Assembly: GCF_018320785.1 (NCBI RefSeq)
Contig: NC_054867.1
Span: 28,213,855 to 28,277,854, forward strand
Origin: Cheilinus undulatus
Taxonomy: Eukaryota > Chordata > Actinopteri > Labriformes > Labridae
Direction: 5' to 3'
Length of the DNA stretch: 64,000 bases
Under the pieces are notes generated by a model that did not search any database, had not been told where the DNA came from, and was given only the letters and a program-made list of their open reading frames with translations. Below are positions 29,787 through 41,526 of the stretch, piece by piece (the first letter of the stretch is position 1; each line of letters opens with the position of its first letter). Both the position numbers and the translations under genes were made by a program.

Positions 29787-32700
29787 TTACATCACAGCAC
29801 ACTTCTTATCCACTGGGGGAGCATTTCCGTCAGCTTTCTCCATCTCCAAAATGATGCGCTTGAAAACCTCCACAGCAGTCTGCATCAACAGAATATTGTC
29901 ATCAGTTTCATGGAGCAAACGATCTTTGGACTGAATCAATAAGTTTGTATTCAAAGCAATGTATTTTCTTACTTCATTCTCCTTGGCAGAGGACTCCATG
30001 AATGCAGCACCAATGATGTCAGCAAGTTTTTTTCCCTCCTCTGGCTGAATGACTCTGAAATATAAAGTGGAAAATTGTATGAGCCCTACTGTTGTCTTCT
30101 GCATATCCGTTCTATCAGAATCCCCCTTACACCTGCATGCGTCATGTACTGACGAATCTCTGTGCGTAATTTTGGATGCCTTTTAGCGCTGAACCAAGTC
30201 ATAGGACAGCCTGTGTAGGATTAAATTTGTAGTTAAAAAGAATTTGTTTTAACAGTTATGAGAGGAAGTGTTACCATTTGATGAGACCCGGAGTTAAATA
30301 GGATGTCCTGTTTCACGTAAGTGATAGAGACCATAATTGCACTTCTTGTTGACATAAAATTATATCGTATGTAAATACATTTAATTGATATTAGTTTGGC
30401 ATTAAAGATTTTTATAATAAGAGGTTAAATCAGGCTGACACTGAACTGAATCACTCACCAAAGGGAGATACGATGTCTGCATTTGTGGCTGATGGTCTAT
30501 TACGCAGGGAAAGTATTTGCTAGAGAGCAGCTCTTTTAATCCCCCACAGAGATAGAAGTTTGGTTTTAAAAGGCAAAAGCCTCTGGCTCTGATATTTGTT
30601 AAGGCCTAGAGATGCAGAAAACTAGCCAGAGGTGCAGACAGGACTGGACTCTAATGAGAGAGCAAATTGCAGCATTGCATGGTGGTTAAATTCTTCATCT
30701 TAAAAAGATTTTTAAAAAGTAGACAAAATAAATTAATCTCCTTCAGTCTTAAAAATCATGCAGTCTCTATCAGCCCATTCTTGGACAGCATGTTTGCAGA
30801 GCTGGGAGGATGAGCTGCTGTGCGCTCTGCCGTGCATCTTTTTATGTTGTTCTTCCCCACTCTAAACAGAGTCCAATGTACCATAGGCTATTTTAATCAT
30901 TTATTGCATTATATTACGACCTTTCCTTGCTATAATTATTACTAGATCGTGATAAGTGAGTGGAAATTTTGTATTTGAAATACGTAAATATTGAAAATTC
31001 ATATTAAAAAATATTCATCTTTTTCCCCAAACGTCTTGCGGGCCAGATGACGCCTGCTGGCACTGGACCTGGCCGTCATTTGGGGATGGTTACTGTAAGT
31101 CAGGCGGTTTTTTTACAGGTGCAGAAGAACTTCTTCTTCTTCTACAGCAAATTGTTGGTAGATTTAACCGGTGGGACAATAAGGCGCATGTCAGAACATT
31201 TGTATTCAGATCAGACTGAGATGCCTGAGCACATGTATCTGAATCGGATTGTATCTTCTAGCATCCATGTGTACAGAGACGTGTTAACCTCTGATCCAAA
31301 TGAATTTAATCAGATCGTGAAAAAAGGCTCATGTAACCTGAACTACTGTTCTCACTTAAACAGTAAGGAAAACTCCTCTCTCATGTACCCTCCGAATCTC
31401 AGAGTGGCTCAGATGTCTGTAGACGTCTGTCAAACTAAAACCTGCTCTTCCACATTTTTTCTTTGCCGACCTAGTGCCAGCCCACAGACGGTTGAGTCTA
31501 GGGAGGTGCCTCATCAGTACACGTTAAGATCACCTACTGCAACCACAAGGAAACACACATGGCAGAAAGCGAGGTGGATATGGATTAAAAGGATTTTTAA
31601 TAACGACAGTAATGTTGGAGTACAGCAGGGCTTCTGATACATTCCCTGGTAACAAGTAACAGATAACAGCATGGGAACGAGGAGCGCAACGCTTCAGCTG
31701 AACAACATTAACTGTACGCCATGTACCACTGTGGTAAAATATACAGAGTGAAGTTTAACTGCTAAGCTGCAGTTAATTTTATTGTTTAATATTTACACAG
31801 AGACCACCAGCACAACGATGCATCCAAACACTGAAGCGGTCTGTCTGTCACATTTCATATCATTATTTTAGAGCTGCTCAGAAGCACAATAATGCACCTC
31901 TGATAAAGTTCATAAAAAGTAATGATCGATAAATGTTACAGCACACAGAAAATGATGCACCCTGTTCACTGTCTTATGTTTATGTCGGCTTTTTTTTGAT
32001 ACTGCACATCTTCTTCTTATCCGTTTCACCTCTCCTGTTTAAAAGGGCAATGAGCTAAAATCCACTTTAGCATAAAATAATGTTTAACCTTTCAAAGTGC
32101 TATATTTGTGTTTATTATTATGTACTGACCTATATAAAAACAGTGTCTAAATAAAAGATTAAATGTTTTTATTCATGTTCCTCTTCTCCTCTGTGTCCGT
32201 CTCTTTAGACATTAGGATTTAGTCTAAAGGTTTTTACTAATTTTGCAAATATTTTCCTTCTCAGAAAAATATCTGGTAATGAAATCTACAAGTTTGGCAT
32301 CATATGGCAAAGGTTTATATTTCTAACATAAAGCTCATGACATCTGTAAACAATGAGTCTGACGGTAAAGTCGCAATGCTGTCAGCTGATGTTTTCCCCG
32401 TTTAGATTTATTACATTACACTTTAGAGAAGACATTAAACTCCTTATAGTCTGGTGTTTGTATGAGACATAAAAGAAATGATTAGAAATTATCACATAAG
32501 CTCCTATACAGTGCCGTGAAAAAGTATTTGCCCCCTTTATGATTTCTGAGTTTTTTGCATATTTATCACACTTAAATGTTTCGGATCATCAAACCAATTT
32601 TTATATTTCACAAAGACAACCCAAGTAAATACAAAATGAGGTTGACGCTTGATTTCAGTTAGGGTGGCACAACCAGTTATTAGGTTCAGGGGGCAATTAC

Positions 32701-35700
32701 TTTTTCACACAGGGCAAGGTTTGGATTTCTTCCCCCCTGAAAAAATTAAATAATCATTCAGACACTGCATTTAGTATTTACTTGGGTTGTCTTTGTGAAA
32801 TACAAAAATTGTTTTGATGATCTGAGACATTTAAGTGTGATAAATATGCAAAAAACTCAGGAATCAGAAAGGGGGCAAATACTTCTCATGGCACTGTAAA
32901 TAAATATTAATATTATAGCCTAACTGTAGAAGTAGTTAGAAGTATAGTAACTTTGCTCCATCATATTTGAGCTGTGGTTTTTATGACAGCAATGACAGAA
33001 TAAGTGCTTGGAATTCTTATTTATGAATTTATTTTAAATAAGCCCCAGAATCATAAAACACACGTTGTGAGGAAAATTTATGAGATCAGAGGCTTGTAGC
33101 TTTTATTTATCCTAAATTAGATCTACATCAGTCACATGCCTCTGATTAGAACAGACTGTCTAGGCACCTTTGCCCTCTTTGACAGGTCAGCACAGGGATA
33201 AATGTTAGTGTTTATATTCAACCACCCACCTAAAGCGCCAACCCCGCATATCCAATAGGAAACTGCCTGAGAGCATCCTTGGAAGGCAGTGAGCCCAGTG
33301 CATACTGGGTGTTAAAGTATTTGAATCCTTTGGATGAATTGACCCTTTTCATGGAATATCTCAGGCTATGAAGCACCGATTTCAGAACTTTTTTTCATCT
33401 TTACACTGTGTAAACACAGTAGTATTATCACAAGCCAATATCTCTACAGGTAAATTTGTCCTTTAACCAACTGCTATCAGGAAGATGTTTTTTCTTAAAA
33501 GCCCATTTACATAGTTTTCAAGGAGATTCTGACAGTCAGCAAAGTTTCCTTCTACCTGTGATTTGTCCTTAACAAAGAAAAAGATCTCCTACACACCTCT
33601 GAGTGCTGAGATAACAAGACAAAATTATTGGTAACGATTTTTCTTTCCCTTATTCAGCAGATTTTTATCTGGAACTGACATACTGTGTATAAATACAATT
33701 CATGTTGTCAGCTTTTGTTTTAAACATGCCATGCTCGACCTAAACGTCAAAACTATGAAAAACAAAAATGTTTTTTTTTTTATTTTTATATTAACTCAGA
33801 ATAAGCAATCTATTCATACATGGGGAGGGTCCCCATCTTGAATTTTTGTATTTTGCATGTTTCTATGGTGCCACAGAAGCGACCAAATAACAGATAGACT
33901 TTTTTTTTAAAATTCCACTGGTTGCCACAGTTTTCACCAGAGAAACATGCAAAATGCAAAAATTCAAGATGGCGGCGCCCGTGGAGGGGACCCTCCCCAT
34001 GTATGAATAGACTGCTTATTCTGAGTTAATATAAAAAAAACACATTTTTTTCAAGTGGATAAACACTAATTAGGATAGACCTACCAATAGACATTATGTT
34101 TAATTTAACCAAGTTTGTTTGTTTTACTAAATGCTACTAAGCTAAATATTACACACTGCACCTTTAAACCAATGGTCAGCATTTCTTTTTGTCTCCAGAC
34201 ATATTTTTCCCTACAATTCAACTGTCTCACTTCATCTGGTGTGCACCGAGTATTTCTGGATGGAACAGCCTTCTCTGAACTAATATCATCCAACGTTATG
34301 TTTATGGGTCATAATTATCACTAACTTCACAACTGATGCAACTGAATAAAATAAATAAGACTGTATTTCACTTCCAGGAGCATGGCCTACATTTCAGAAC
34401 TACTTCAGTTTTTTTCTTACATTTGGAGTCCAGCAGGGATCTTTTTTATGTTTTCATTTCCTCATGTCCAATCAATCTCTTGCTAATCTCTTTCAATCTT
34501 GTGTGGCTTTTGTGTTTGCATGCTCCTTAAGTCTCATGCACTTATATAGCCATGAGAAGGAATTTTTCAATGCTAACTTGGAACAACAGACAAAAGCATT
34601 AAGATGCTAAAAATTCTATCAGTTAAAAACAACTTTATGAATTTGCCTATGACTACACTTAGGATCTTGAATGGACATTAAATGAACACTTAGAACAGTG
34701 TTGTTATTTTTATTTGACCAATACATGCTTTTTGGCTCCAAAAAATGTTGTCATATTGCTCACCTTTCCATGTGGAGGTCTTTTTTGTTCCCTACAAGAA
34801 CCGTTGGTACCCTAAAAAGGAGGCAGAAGGGAAATCAGTTCACAATTTTCTGTAAAAATAGGAGGCATTTTTAGAAGTGATAAACTTAACTTATTCAACC
34901 AAACTTACTGACTCTTCCCAACCATGTCCAGCATCTTGTCATGTAGAGCCTTCACAACTTCAAAACTAGAAAAACATGTCAAAGAGTGCTTTTAAAATAC
35001 TGATCTCAAGATGTCACTGTTACTAATAACTGTTTTCTGTAACTGGTTTCAGCTCATGTTAATCTTTGCATTTCAAAAATAGTATATCATGAACGGTAAA
35101 TATATCTTATGAAGAAAAAAAAGTATTGGCATCAGTTGTAAGATTTTTAAAAAATCCCTACTACAAGGTGACTGAAGACTATATGCGGTGTATGCAAGAA
35201 TTATTGAAAACATTTAAATACCAAACCCTCTTAAGACCTTTTTGTAGATGTCACTGAGTAGACAAGGACATAACCATGGATGTCCATTGTGTGGGATTGT
35301 GGAAAAATTGAGTACTCATCCTAAAGAAGATGAGAAGTAACATGTCATTTAGGATCACAAATAAACAGAAAACTTTCCAATCTGACATTATGTCACTGTA
35401 CCAGCAATACAAAAGGTTTGTTGTCCAGATCTTACAAGTAAGAAGTGTTAAACTACTTACCTGTCCAGCTGTATCAACCAACTGAAGACTAAAGTCCTGA
35501 CCATTCACGTTGATCATTTTGTTAAAGGCTGGGGAGAGGGATGAGTTGATTTTATTAAACAAGCCTTTAAACTGGGGCAATTTCACTAAGGCTACTTCGG
35601 TATCTTTCAAAGAATACTAAACTTACAACTAAAAGTAAGGCAATTTGTGTTTGGTACATTTTTTCTTTGTTGTAACAATTCTTCTTGGCAATAAATTTTA

Positions 35701-38700
35701 TACCATTGGAAAGCCTGTTTATTACCCTTTTAAATGATGCCACACTTGTAAGGAACATGCATTTGTGGGATGAGCAGCAGAGCTGAGTATGTGGGTTGTG
35801 CCCTTGAAAAATGTGCCAAATCTTCTTTGCCAATGCCAAACAGCTTATTTTGCTGTTGCTATTGACTCTTGTTTGGTGTTTGGTGGATTGGATGATTGAA
35901 GTTTGAAAAAACAAGACATTTTGACAGTTTAACAGTTTATTCATTTAACAAACAGGAGCCTCAATAGTGTGTGGAAGAACCATACACAGCCACAACAGCC
36001 TGGCACCTCCTCCTCATGCTGGTCACCAGCCTGGTCACACACTGCTGTGGGATGGCATCCCATTCTTCAACCAGCATTTGTCGGAAGCTAGCCAACGTGG
36101 TTTTGTTGGTCACTCTGGCACCAACAGCACGTCCAAGCTGATACCACAAGTGTTCAATGGGGTTAAGGTCAGGACTGCTGACGGGCCATTCCATCTTCTC
36201 CACTCCCAAATTCTAGAGGTAGTCTCTGATAAACCCTGCTCTGTAGGGGGGAGTGCTGTCATCTTGGAGGATAGAGTTCTTGCTGACAGGGTGAGAAAAC
36301 AGTACTCTTGGGGTGTTGTCTTCTTTGGACCCCCACTTCACGGCCTGTCTCTGACATTCCCCGTTATATGGAACTTGGCCTTCAGTTTGCAGATGGTACT
36401 AGGGTTCACTCCAAACAATGCCACAACTTGGTTTTGTGGAACACCAGCTTGAAGTTGCCCAACCGACGGGCCCTATCCAGATCGGTTGAACGTGGCATGC
36501 CGATTCTTGAAGCAGACATCTTCTGACCACTGTAGCAGGGCCCATGCAGTGTTTCCCACAGGAGAGGAATCTATATGTGGTGGTGGTGGTGGCGGTGGTG
36601 GTGGTGGGGGGGGGGGGAGTATATATTTTTGCTATATCCTGATACACGATATATATCGCAATATTTTGAAATGGCCTTTCAGCTGCTGTATTTAATTCGG
36701 CCCCAGATGGCACAAGTTTGGTGGTTAAAATAGACTGTTGTATTGGAATTTTAATAAAATTGTATGCAGAAAGTAATAATCACTATAAAGTCAAATTTAG
36801 CAGTTTTATTTTGAAAAGGACTTCATTCAATCTTATACTAATAAATCAAAAATACATAAATCATGAAATCCTCAATATTTTACAGTGTATGGAAACTCCT
36901 GAAATGTTTTCTGTTATGTTTACTATTGATTATAAAATGATTATTTTCCTCATTAAGGGTGAAGCAAACCTACACAAAACTCACCAATCCTGCATGAAGA
37001 CCAAACCCCTGCAGTCTAGTCCTCCACTCAGGCTCACAGCTGTGATTATTTTAGTCAATTAGCTGTGCTGATGAACGCTGGACCAGTTTCTGACAAGTTC
37101 ATAACATGAGAGCGTCTTTGGACCTTATTCAATAAACTCTCCTGTGTGATCATGGGGGGATAAGCTTGTCTAGAGGCAGGAACATTTTAACCCCTCGTTG
37201 TTGTTGTTTTAAACTGTTAGGCTGAGATAAGTCTCTGTTGTTGTGGAGACGTGGATCACATTTGTCCGCTGCTGAGCCGTCTTCTCTCTGACATGTACGA
37301 CTCTGGCAGGGAGTTTTCAGCAAAATGTTCGCACTCAGTCAAATCTTGTATTCTGGGTTAAGTGTCTTTATGAGATTTTTAAAATCCTGGCTTTTCAACA
37401 ACATGGACTCGGAGTCATCTTGTATCGTATTTTAACGAATACCACGTGAGTTAGACCTCCTTCTTTTCAAAGTTAAATGACTGCTCAACGCTGCAGATCC
37501 AACACTGTTTCTCATTGACCGTCTTAAAAAGGCATCTAACCATAGATGCTAACTCGCCCCGCTGCTCTGTTTACCTTCCTGTCCCATGCTTCTCTCGCCG
37601 CTGATACAAAACGCACATGTGCAGTGTTTTCTGTATGGACGAAGGTTGACATCTCTCTGCTCTTAGAGATCCATTCATCATTCATGAGAGATCATTCATT
37701 TGTTTGTGGCGGTCCGGCACAAATAAATGAATGTACGGGAAACACTGCCATGCTCACAGGTGCTGCCAATCAGGCACCTGATTGGCAGCACCTGGGGGTA
37801 CCAGAAGCTCAAAACAAGAGTCAATAGCAACAGCAAAATAAGCAGTTTGGCACTGGCAGAGAAGATCTGGCACATTTTTCATGGGCGCAACCCACATACT
37901 CAGCTCTGCTGCTCATCCCACAAATGCATGTTCCTCACAAGTGTGGCATCATTTAAAAGGGTAATAAACAGGCTTTCCAACGGTATAAAATTTATTGCCA
38001 ATGAGCACTGTTACAACAAAGAAAAAATGTACCAAACACAAATTGCCTTACTTTTTGTTTTAAGTGTATAATGATACATACTGTTTTCAATGGTAGGGTC
38101 ATAAGAGTCGACGAACTGTCCTTCCACAAACTGTATTGTGAGAGATGACTTTCCTATGCAAGGGAAAGAGAAATAAATGATCTATTTACTTTTCATAAAA
38201 ACGTATAATGCACAGAACTTATTTGTTGAAAAGGGAAGCTAATTTGGTTGCGAGGGAAGCCTACTGATGAGTAAATCTGATTCTACTCTCACAACTTAAC
38301 ACACAATCTCTTTGTTTTCAGTTTCTAAAAAGTGTGGCTTCCTCTGTCTGCAGTAAAAACACTAACAATGGAGAAAGGTATCAGACTACGTAGGATCTAA
38401 TCTTTCGTCTAAGTATTTTGTCCAGTTATACTTAATCAAGCCCAAATTAGATCCCGGAATTTGATGTCTCGGTTAACTTGGAGAGAATTTGGTTATGCAA
38501 CAAAACTTTAGGATGTTACCAGCTGTAAAAATATTGTGATAAAAATATCTTCTTAAATTTTCAGCATTACACGCCGATGATGTTACACACAGTGCACTAG
38601 AAATGTCGGTAGACAGCATCTGGCACTAAACCAGGATGTCGCCGGCTAACTTTGTTTCCACGAAAACACAGTGTAGTAGTAACAGATGGCTTCAGCTATT

Positions 38701-38948
38701 CCGCTGGATGAAGTTGTTTGCAGTGTAGTTTAGTTATCGGTTGCTTTGTGTAACACAAAGGAAAGTGAACAAAGGTTAAGCAGAGTTAATTGTGTCAGAC
38801 AAATACACAGAATAGGAAAACAAAGCCAGGATGTTAGCACGTTAGCCAGCTAGCTGCGTTACATTAGCTGAACACGAGCTCGTGTGGTTTACTCACCTAC
38901 GGACCTGTAACCCATAACAGCAATCTTTCGATGTTTTGGTTGGGGCAT
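29787..38948 (-). CDS. rhebl1: Rheb-family small GTPase (Rheb-like 1 by synteny)
   Basis: Ras-superfamily GTPase that, in its GTP form, activates mTORC1 on lysosomal membranes. Coding exons in transcription order: 38948-38897, 38153-38082, 35528-35461, 35320-35238, 34965-34909, 34811-34764, 30054-29973, 29879-29787. Frame is kept throughout, giving 184 aa. Motifs: GYRSVGKSS (P-loop, with the family's Arg), DSYDPTIEN (switch I), DTAGQ (switch II), GNKKD (guanine base), ESSAKEN, and the C-terminal CAVM prenylation box. The first half resembles human RHEB more than human RHEBL1. The gene neighbourhood (prkag1, fkbp11) is that of RHEBL1, hence the symbol; rheb remains possible. Intron 2 holds a 2.4-kb Tc1-like element with a nested hAT, and intron 6 holds two MITE-type repeats. 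Confidence 0.88.
31047..31637 (+). other. Unrecognised 196-codon open frame, antisense in rhebl1 intron 6
   Basis: Open from an ATG at 31047 to 31637, on the strand opposite rhebl1. The predicted protein has a phenylalanine run near residue 30 and no domain, signal peptide or membrane segment that I recognise. GC content and codon use look like the intron around it, so it may be chance or an unknown repeat. I do not assign a function. Confidence 0.15.
32509..32896. mobile_element. Tc1/mariner-type MITE, nearly palindromic
   Basis: A 388-bp element flanked by TA (32507-32508 and 32897-32898). The left end is CAGTGCCGTGAAAAAGTATT and the right end reverse-complements to CAGTGCCATGAGAAGTATTT. 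Inverted similarity extends inward for most of each half. There is no coding capacity. It lies in rhebl1 intron 6. Confidence 0.85.
33781..34168. mobile_element. Palindromic MITE with a YY1-like word
   Basis: The arms 33781-33863 and 33941-34040 are inverted copies sharing CATGGGGAGGGTCCCC and TTAACTCAGAATAAGC. Only the right arm has the segment with AAGATGGCGGC (33966-33976), the YY1 consensus. The tail TTACACACTGCACCTTTAA (to about 34168) recurs in altered form at 46900-46921, so a dispersed family is involved. Inserted in rhebl1 intron 6. Confidence 0.6.
35961..36209 (-). pseudogene. Tc1-like transposase C-terminal remnant
   Basis: An 82-codon open stretch matching the end of Tc1/mariner transposases: [20 protein letters not shown] followed by [10 protein letters not shown] and a [10 protein letters not shown]-type tail. 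The Glu of the DDE triad is present. The first Asp is not in this frame, and the rest of the gene is frameshifted and internally deleted, so the copy is inactive. Confidence 0.8.
36547..37747. mobile_element. hAT-type non-autonomous element inserted in the Tc1-like copy
   Basis: The left end is CAGTGTTTCCCACAG and the right end is GGGAAACACTG, its inverse. Flanks GCCCATGC and GCCATGC look like a slightly eroded 8-bp duplication. A (GTG)n/G-rich tract lies at 36577-36618 and is often seen near this terminus in fish. No transposase is recognised. Confidence 0.68.
37758..37793. repeat. Perfect 17-bp inverted repeat with a 2-base loop
   Basis: AGGTGCTGCCAATCAGG at 37758-37774 is followed by CA and then its exact reverse complement at 37777-37793. 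It lies between the nested hAT element and the right arm of the Tc1-like element. Confidence 0.95.
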
Positions 38949-39041
38949 TGTGGCGAAAATGATGTTCAAAAGGCGTCGATAAAACAGAACTCCGCTTAAT
39001 TTCACTACCTAAACAAACTTTTAACGCGACATTCGTCTCAC

Positions 39042-39051
39042 GTCACGTGAC
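39042..39051. promoter_or_regulatory. CLEAR-type E-box in the rhebl1 promoter
   Basis: GTCACGTGAC is a perfect 10-bp palindrome equal to the published CLEAR consensus bound by TFEB/TFE3/MITF. It lies about 94 bp upstream of the rhebl1 ATG. An overlapping TCACGTCA (reverse TGACGTGA) could also bind ATF/CREB factors. Function is inferred from the motif alone. Confidence 0.5.
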
Positions 39052-39059
39052 AACAACAA

Positions 39060-40417
39060 ACTTTTCGAAGCTGCCGCTCGAGCACTACTGGGCCTCGAGC
39101 TGGAAGTTCAGAGTTTAAGTACAACAAGTACAACTTGTTCTTAACTCACAAGTGCTCTTATCACGTATCGTGTAATGTAAGCGATATCGATCGATAGCGA
39201 GACTTGATGATAAAGTCGTTTCCAGGGCAATTACTGGCGAGGAAAACGCTTGTTCAACACGACTACGATTTGCAAGTCAAACTAACGGAAACTGTCATTG
39301 TGTAAGCACACCGTCGTAAAACTAGTGGATACGTCAGAAGTGACACGGGAGAGCATTCATTCTGGTCCATTTGTACAGTAGAGGTCACTCTTTGTGCATC
39401 CCCTCGGTGTTTTTATGACAACTGGCCCTTAGAGACTTTTCCAGACCACAAACATTCACAGGGGAATATATACTTTACTTTATATCAAGAGTTGTTTTCA
39501 ATAAAGTGACAAAAAGGACTTCAGAACAACAAATGGTCATTTTAATGAAAGTGAGCAAACATACAGTTCAGTCCTATCTTTAATCACGTTTGGGTGCAAC
39601 CCCTGGGAAAACCCTTGTTTTGCTTCAATGACCAACTACTGGGCCTGCCTAGATGACTGATGAACACTTCACCATTGACAGGCAGTCAGCTGTAAAGACG
39701 GACACACAAACAGTGTTTATAATTGAGTGCCAAATGCTCAGTATTATTATAGTAAGACTGTGAAAGTTCTTGTTCTCGTTTCATTGCACTGAATTTTTAT
39801 GAAAGAAATGTTTGTGAAATAAAAATGTTTAATTCATTTGTTATATCTCTTTTTAAGCCAAATGGTGCATTTCAAACTGGACAGTGACAATGCTTCATTA
39901 ATTACAGCAAAGACCAATGTGGCCCTTTAACAAGTTAGTGGTCATGCTTGTCATAAACACCTCAAACATTCGTTTCTGGTGACTTGCAGTGAATGCTCCA
40001 CCAAGGCCATGTCTATGTGAAATAAAGAATATGGCCTTTCAGTGGCATACTTTGGCTTTTTGAGGGGCACCAGGGTGCATAAAATTGTGATGTGCCTTTG
40101 GGCCAGAGGCCACTTTATCACATTAAAACAACTGATAATGTTAGTTGGGCACCTATAAGGGAAATAAATTATCGTTTGTATTTATCACAGAGGCATCCCA
40201 GTTGAGGGCACTTTAGTAGTGTTTTTGAAAATACTAACTTTTAGAAAATTAATTCATTTAATTTGTCTTTTTTTAAAGGGATTTTGGGAATTTACTGAGA
40301 CTTTTCCCCTGTCAGCACTAAAGACACCACTAAAATACAGCAGATGTGCTGCAGACCACCTATTAAAAGTGCTCCAATAATTTCTCTGTCATAACAAGAA
40401 TGAATATTGTTACATAG
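39060..40417. other. Intergenic spacer, no gene seen
   Basis: Between the rhebl1 promoter and the hAT MITE. No open frame or motif supports a gene. A few phrases look like old repeat debris, without usable ends. Confidence 0.4.
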
Positions 40418-40905
40418 CAGTGTTAATTTCATCAACTAAAACTATGACTGAAAATGTTTGTCGACAGCCTTTTTTTCTGTGACAAACACTAGATTAACAA
40501 AAATAGATCTGTGATCACTAAAACTGACAAAAACTAAGTTTAGTTTTCATCAAGATGACTAAAACTAGACTAAAATGTAGATCTGTTAAAATACAATGTA
40601 GCTGCGGCCAATCTGCCTCTCAGCTGTAGAAAGCAGGGACCCCAGGTTTGGCAGGGTAAAGAGAACACACTACCATGACTAGGTGCCAGATTTAGGCAAG
40701 AGAATATATGCTTGGACTAAAAGTAAAGACTAAAATGTGAGGACTTTTTATGGACTAAAACTAGACGAAAATGTTTTGAGTTTTTGTTGACTAAACCTAG
40801 ACTAAAACAAAAAGAAGTGACTAAAATGTGACTAAAACTAAAATATATTTAATTAAAGACTAAAACTAAGACTAAAATTAAAAATAGCTGACAAAATTAA
40901 CACTG
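40418..40905. mobile_element. hAT-type MITE with exact 8-bp duplication
   Basis: Terminal repeats CAGTGTTAATTT and AAATTAACACTG are perfect inverses. The 8-bp direct repeat TTACATAG flanks it exactly (40410-40417 and 40906-40913). The interior is built of repeated ACTAAAACTA words, inverted about the centre. The clean duplication points to a simple insertion. Confidence 0.92.
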
Positions 40906-41277
40906 TTACATAGCCTCTCTACAAATTATTATGCTAAAATAGTCACCAACTTAAATGCTAGATGAATAGATAGTGGTATTGATCTACTTTTGTTGAGTCA
41001 TTTTTAAGTTATTTATCAAATTGGTTGTTCTTAAAATAAAAAAGGCGTGTCAAAATGTCATTATAAGTTCTTTTCTTTCTTGTATCCAAATTATATTTCA
41101 TGAAGAGTGCTTAAAAACTCGCCCAGTGAGTTTAAATAAGCTTCCGGTGAATAAAACTAATGATTCTCAAACATTCTTTCTGAGCCATATTATTGCACTA
41201 TAAAAATAATGGAAAATGGGACTAATATAGGGTTTTGTAGACAGTGAGGATTGGCTGATAGTATGTGGGTTTATATA

Positions 41278-41526
41278 CAGTGCTTAACAAATTTATTAGA
41301 ACACCACTCATGTGCAAGCTGTTATCAAGGCCAAAGGAGGCCATACAACATATTAAGTTTTTTGGTTATTATGTGTGAAAAAGGACTATTTAGTTGTTTC
41401 AGTTTGTTATTTGCCAAATAAATAACAATAACATTTTTAGTTTTAAACAAGTTTTTGAAAGATTTCTAAAATATTTATGTTTTCTCGTTTTTATGACAGG
41501 TGGTCTAATAAATTTATTAATCACTG
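41278..41526. mobile_element. Tc1/mariner-type MITE ('CAGTGCTTAACAAATTTATT' family)
   Basis: A 249-bp element flanked by TA (41276-41277 and 41527-41528). The right end reverse-complements to CAGTGATTAATAAATTTATT. The same family occurs twice in fkbp11 intron 2 (60014 onward). No coding capacity. Confidence 0.85.

Larger units (their letters stand above)
35620..38066 (-). mobile_element. Tc1-like element with long inverted ends, nested hAT inside
   Basis: A 2447-bp block in rhebl1 intron 2, flanked by TA (35618-35619 and 38067-38068). Terminal inverted repeats of about 260 bp (35620-35885 and 37800-38066) are highly similar, containing AAAGTAAGGCAATTTGTGT. On the minus strand, 36209-35961 encodes a transposase C-terminus ([12 protein letters not shown] with the catalytic Glu, ending YGSSTHY). 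Upstream minus-strand frames keep [12 protein letters not shown] and the second-Asp region ([14 protein letters not shown]), in different frames and with internal sequence missing. The nested insertion is at 36547-37747. Confidence 0.82.

Noticed and set aside
36486-36695. Gly-rich open frame (poly-Gly run)
   Set aside because: It is a translation of a (GTG)n/G-rich tract within a hAT-type element.
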